From assembly GCA_028023455.1 (NCBI GenBank), contig JAQFVV010012574.1, positions 667,501-731,500 on the forward strand: a stretch of DNA of 64,000 bases. Direction: 5' to 3'. The position numbers and the translations under genes were made by a program. Below the pieces are notes generated by a model. That model worked only from the letters and a program-made list of their open reading frames with translations, had not been told where the DNA came from and ran no database searches. Below are positions 60,952 through 64,000 of this stretch, piece after piece (the first letter of the stretch is position 1; every line of letters begins with the position of its first letter). Origin of the DNA: Epiperipatus broadwayi. Lineage: Eukaryota > Onychophora > Udeonychophora > Euonychophora > Peripatidae.

Positions 60952-61706
60952 TCTTCTCAACAAATATAATACAAATCATGTTTATTCTAGGTATGTGATC
61001 ATTCTAAAAATGTGGCTCATATTAAAAGGGGCTGCCCAATATACTTCTACTGAAGTATCTAAGCAATTTATGAAACAACTCTTTAAAAAGATGAAATTAC
61101 TGTGCTCTGTAAGATAAATCCATACAATGGGTACACCAAGCATGTTTTATTCTAACCAGTGATTTTGAATTCAGATATAAATTACATACAGACATATATA
61201 TATCACAAAATAAATAAGAACATCATTTATATAAGTTCAAATTCTGGTCCCATAAAATCTAAAAAAAAATCCAGGTATAAGTCTTTAATTTTTTTCATTC
61301 ACATAGTTGGTTCATAGCCAATCTAATTAAATTTTCAATATTAGTCACTAAATGAGTAAAATTAAAAAAAAATACTCAAACCATTACTCCTGGCAATTAA
61401 CAAGATAGATGCATAATTCCTTCTTTTTATTGTTTTTTCTGGACAAGGAAGCTTCTGAAAATGCGCTGCAACAGGCTATACAAAAGATGCTTGTTTCTTT
61501 ATAATAAAACATTGAATGATCTGTGCCAAAACTTTATCTTTCAAATGAAAGAATAAAAAATAATCATTATATTGTATAAAAAATGTAAATTAATTTGGAA
61601 TCATAATATACAATGGATTTTAGTATAATGTCATATAATACATCATTTGTTTGATGAATTCTATATTGAAATATATAAATTTAGGCATACTTGATCCCAA
61701 ACTATG
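60952..61706. other. AT-rich DNA upstream of the hAT insertion
   Basis: No gene. A weak B-box-like AAGTTCAAATTCTGG near 61,235 may be a SINE remnant. Confidence 0.4.
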
Positions 61707-61714
61707 AGCTAGAT
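61707..61714. repeat. Target-site duplication, left
   Basis: AGCTAGAT, repeated exactly at 63,317-63,324. Eight base pairs is the characteristic hAT duplication length. Confidence 0.88.
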
Positions 61715-63316
61715 CAGTGTTTCCCAACCTGTGGTACGCATACCACTGGTGGTACGCGAGTTGTTGGTTGGTGGTACACGAAAAATAATCAATAATGGCG
61801 GACATAAAAAAAAAAATTAAATCATAAAAATATCATAGAAACGTTTTTTTCTATAATTCATATAAATTATTTTAATTAATAATATTATACAGTAAAGTTG
61901 TTAATATGTACAGTCGATAACGATCTTTAATGTTAATGATAAAATTGAAAGTATGATTAAGAAATTAAATTTTTGGAAACAGTAATATATATAAGTATCG
62001 AAAACAATCAACTGGAAGTATTCGAAACTACATATTTTTTGTTTGAAAATAAGGTTAGTCTGTCTCAAGATATACGAGAAAATATAATAGCACATTTAAC
62101 AGGATTAAAATTGTCTTTCATGGAATATTTTCCAAAACCCGAAAACACAAATGATAATTGGATTTCAAACCCCTTCTATGCAGAAAATTTAGAAAAAGCT
62201 ACATCATTATCAATAAAGGATAAAAAAAATTTAATAGAATTATGATGTGACAGAACTTTACAAGTAGAATTCAAACGACACAATCTAATTAATTTTTGGT
62301 TAAACATTAAAGAATATGAACAACTTTCTGAGAAAGCTCTTAAATTATTATTACCGTTTACGAGTACGGAATTAGTAGGAAGAGCTTTTTTTTCATATAT
62401 TTTTTTTTTTAAATGAGTATCGAAACAGATTGAACGCAGCTGTAGACTTAAGGGTATACCTCGCATCTTTTGAACCAAATTTCAAATAATTATGTTGTTC
62501 GAAACAAGCACAAAGATCTCATTAAATTTATTTTATAAAAATATTTGATTATGATAAGAAAATATATTAATTGGTTTTTTATAATTTTGTGTTTTTATTA
62601 AAACCATTTATTAGTAAACGAAATATGACAAAAAAGCAAATCAATCTAAATTATTTAATTTGAAAGAATGTATCAAAAAAGCATCATACCCAGAAATTAG
62701 ACTCGTTAATTCTTGATCATCTATTGTGGATTACTAGATGTAAGCTAGTATTTAATCATCAAAATTTTAATCCTATTAACTTCATGCTGAACAATATAAA
62801 GAAAACAAGAACAAGAGATAGCCTGATAACCCCTGAGGTTATTTTTACCATGACTTGGGACATGCTGGATTTATCCTCTCCATGGCCCAATCAATAGCAA
62901 GATGCTCCGAAAAAGAGAAAACAGACTCAAATTCGGGAAAACCAAATGAAGGAATGAGAAAACACTGTACAAAATATATACCAAATAACCTTTAACGTAA
63001 TAATGTAATCTTTAATAAATTATTTTGGAAAAAATATGAAACTTTGAACAAACACATACATATAAATATGTTACAGTGAGTTTATAATTTCAGTGAGTTT
63101 ATAATCTGGCGTGACGTTTAGGAGTATTTCAATGTAATTTGTCTCATTATGAGATGTAAATACATACATGGTCACCCTATAATATTTATAATGCAAATAA
63201 AATAACACACTCGCAATAACAAATTTCACGAAATACAATCATTTTTACGAAGTGGTACAATTTAGCATGATGTACTACCAAGTGGTACGCGAGCCAAAAA
63301 AGGTTGGGAAATGCTG
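61715..63316 (+). mobile_element. Complete but internally deleted hAT transposon
   Basis: Begins CAGTGTTTCCCAACC and ends GGTTGGGAAATGCTG. These are inverted repeats matching at 13 of 15 positions, with the CAG...CTG ends typical of hAT elements, and they are flanked by the 8 bp duplication AGCTAGAT. Subterminal repeats of GTGGTACGCG occur in both ends (three on the left, two on the right), probably transposase-binding sites. The 1,602 bp element contains only the C-terminal half of a ZBED5/SCAND3-like transposase, with the N-terminal DNA-binding and most catalytic sequence missing. It is a non-autonomous deletion derivative that probably moved with help from a full copy. Confidence 0.92.
61973..62490 (+). 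pseudogene. hAT transposase C-terminal half (ZBED5/SCAND3-like)
   Basis: Visible blocks: VSLSQDIRENIIAHLTGLKL, FMEYFPKPENTNDNWISNPF, KDKKNLIEL (then a stop), CDRTLQVEFKRHNLINFWLN, YEQLSEKALKLLLPFTSTEL, and after a frameshift near 62,395 EYRNRLNAAVDLRVYLASFE with PNFK and a stop. This order is that of the C-terminal hAT dimerisation region in ZBED5/FAM200/SCAND3-like proteins. The usual YLCE.GFS motif is garbled to a GRAFFSY-like stretch. One in-frame stop at 62,243 and a poly(T) frameshift disable it. Confidence 0.86.
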
Positions 63317-63324
63317 AGCTAGAT
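63317..63324. repeat. Target-site duplication, right
   Basis: AGCTAGAT, exact partner of 61,707-61,714. Confidence 0.88.
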
Positions 63325-64000
63325 CAATATCAATGTGACCACAGAAAAAAACAACTGCTTAAGCAGAAAAAGTCATAAGTTTGTATAATTAATCACTGCT
63401 ATGCAACACATTCTTTTATTAAATCTAATAAATTATATTTTTCTTACAATAAATTCTTTCATAGGAATTGCATCTGTATTAAAAGAATTAGCAAAAAAAA
63501 TTAAAAAGATTCACAAACAATTTCTTATTAAGATGCCATCAACTGCTATTTGCTTTGGATTAGCAAAAAAGGTTTCTATTAGCTCTATAATGTTACAGTA
63601 TAAACTTCTCAAATTGAAAATCTTTTTCATATCTGTGAATTTATTAATTCATTATTTTTTAAAGCAGTGTTGATCATTGATTTAATCACACCATATTCAG
63701 ATACTAACAGTTTTACAACTTTTTATTTAAAAAAATTTTTTTTATTTAAATACAAATAAATTTTGATATAATTTTTTTGGTATTCATATTTAAATTATTA
63801 TCTGTATAAAAATAATTTTTAAAAAATCTGCAAAAGTTATGGAATAAATTGCAGAAGAAACGTGCTGGAAAAAATATGGTTGCCAATTGTAGTGTTTATT
63901 GCAACATTTGACATTTCAGTTTATAATATTTGTTAATTTAGCCATTTCTAAATTAGTTCTTAAATTTTGATATTTCTTCCCATACAATATTTTCACTTTG
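63325..64000. other. AT-rich DNA to the window end
   Basis: Nothing recognised. The 90-codon frame at 63,401-63,673 has no family resemblance and AT-biased composition. Confidence 0.45.

Overview
The window is strongly AT-rich eukaryotic DNA from a metazoan, probably an invertebrate. I find no intact protein-coding gene and no convincing host exon. All recognisable coding sequence is decayed transposable-element (TE) sequence: non-LTR retrotransposons of the RTE/'craniofacial development protein 2-like' type, Penelope-like elements (PLEs) with a GIY-YIG endonuclease, one Ty3/gypsy retrotransposon, and three different hAT-type DNA transposons. The rest is microsatellites, tRNA-derived SINE-like fragments, fold-back (MITE-like) inverted repeats and unrecognised AT-rich DNA, as in a large intergenic or intronic tract. 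I cannot assign the species. The abundant cephalopod SINE motif was not seen, which argues mildly against a first guess of octopus.

Layout. About 0.8-5.4 kb: two LINEs of different families on opposite strands, joined inside their reverse-transcriptase (RT) domains. 5.7-7.6 kb: long (AT)n tracts, a SINE-like repeat and a tRNA-like repeat. 7.6-14.9 kb: featureless AT-rich DNA. About 15.2-18.4 kb: a degenerate Ty3/gypsy pol (protease, RT, RNase H, integrase). 18.8-24.6 kb: dispersed SINE-like repeats and microsatellites. 24.7-25.1 kb: a PLE GIY-YIG remnant. 28.3-28.7 kb: two fold-back repeats. 29.5-31.0 kb: a 1.5 kb palindrome of two facing PLE 3' ends, each followed by a tRNA-like module. 31.2-31.5 kb: a compound tetranucleotide array. 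32.1-34.5 kb: two PLE remnants, tail to tail.

The most structured region is about 34.6-40.4 kb. A ZMYM1/TTF-type hAT transposase pseudogene runs almost end to end on the + strand. It is split by a near full-length 3.2 kb RTE-type LINE on the - strand and again by a fold-back element with 89/90-identical arms. These nested insertions give a relative chronology.

Further right are inverted repeats near 42.9, 44.4, 47.2, 50.9 and 53.6 kb, a second hAT (GTF2IRD2/ZBED-like) relic at 51.3-52.9 kb, the 3' end of a third LINE at 56.3-57.8 kb, a 217 bp (TTA)n array at 59.6 kb, a 107 bp tandem duplication at 60.8 kb, and a cleanly bounded 1.6 kb internally deleted hAT copy (61,715-63,316) with terminal inverted repeats and an 8 bp target-site duplication.

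Frameshifts, in-frame stops and altered catalytic residues indicate that none of these elements is autonomous. What remains of interest is architecture: nested and inverted insertions, PLE-linked tRNA-like modules, and transcribable hairpins.
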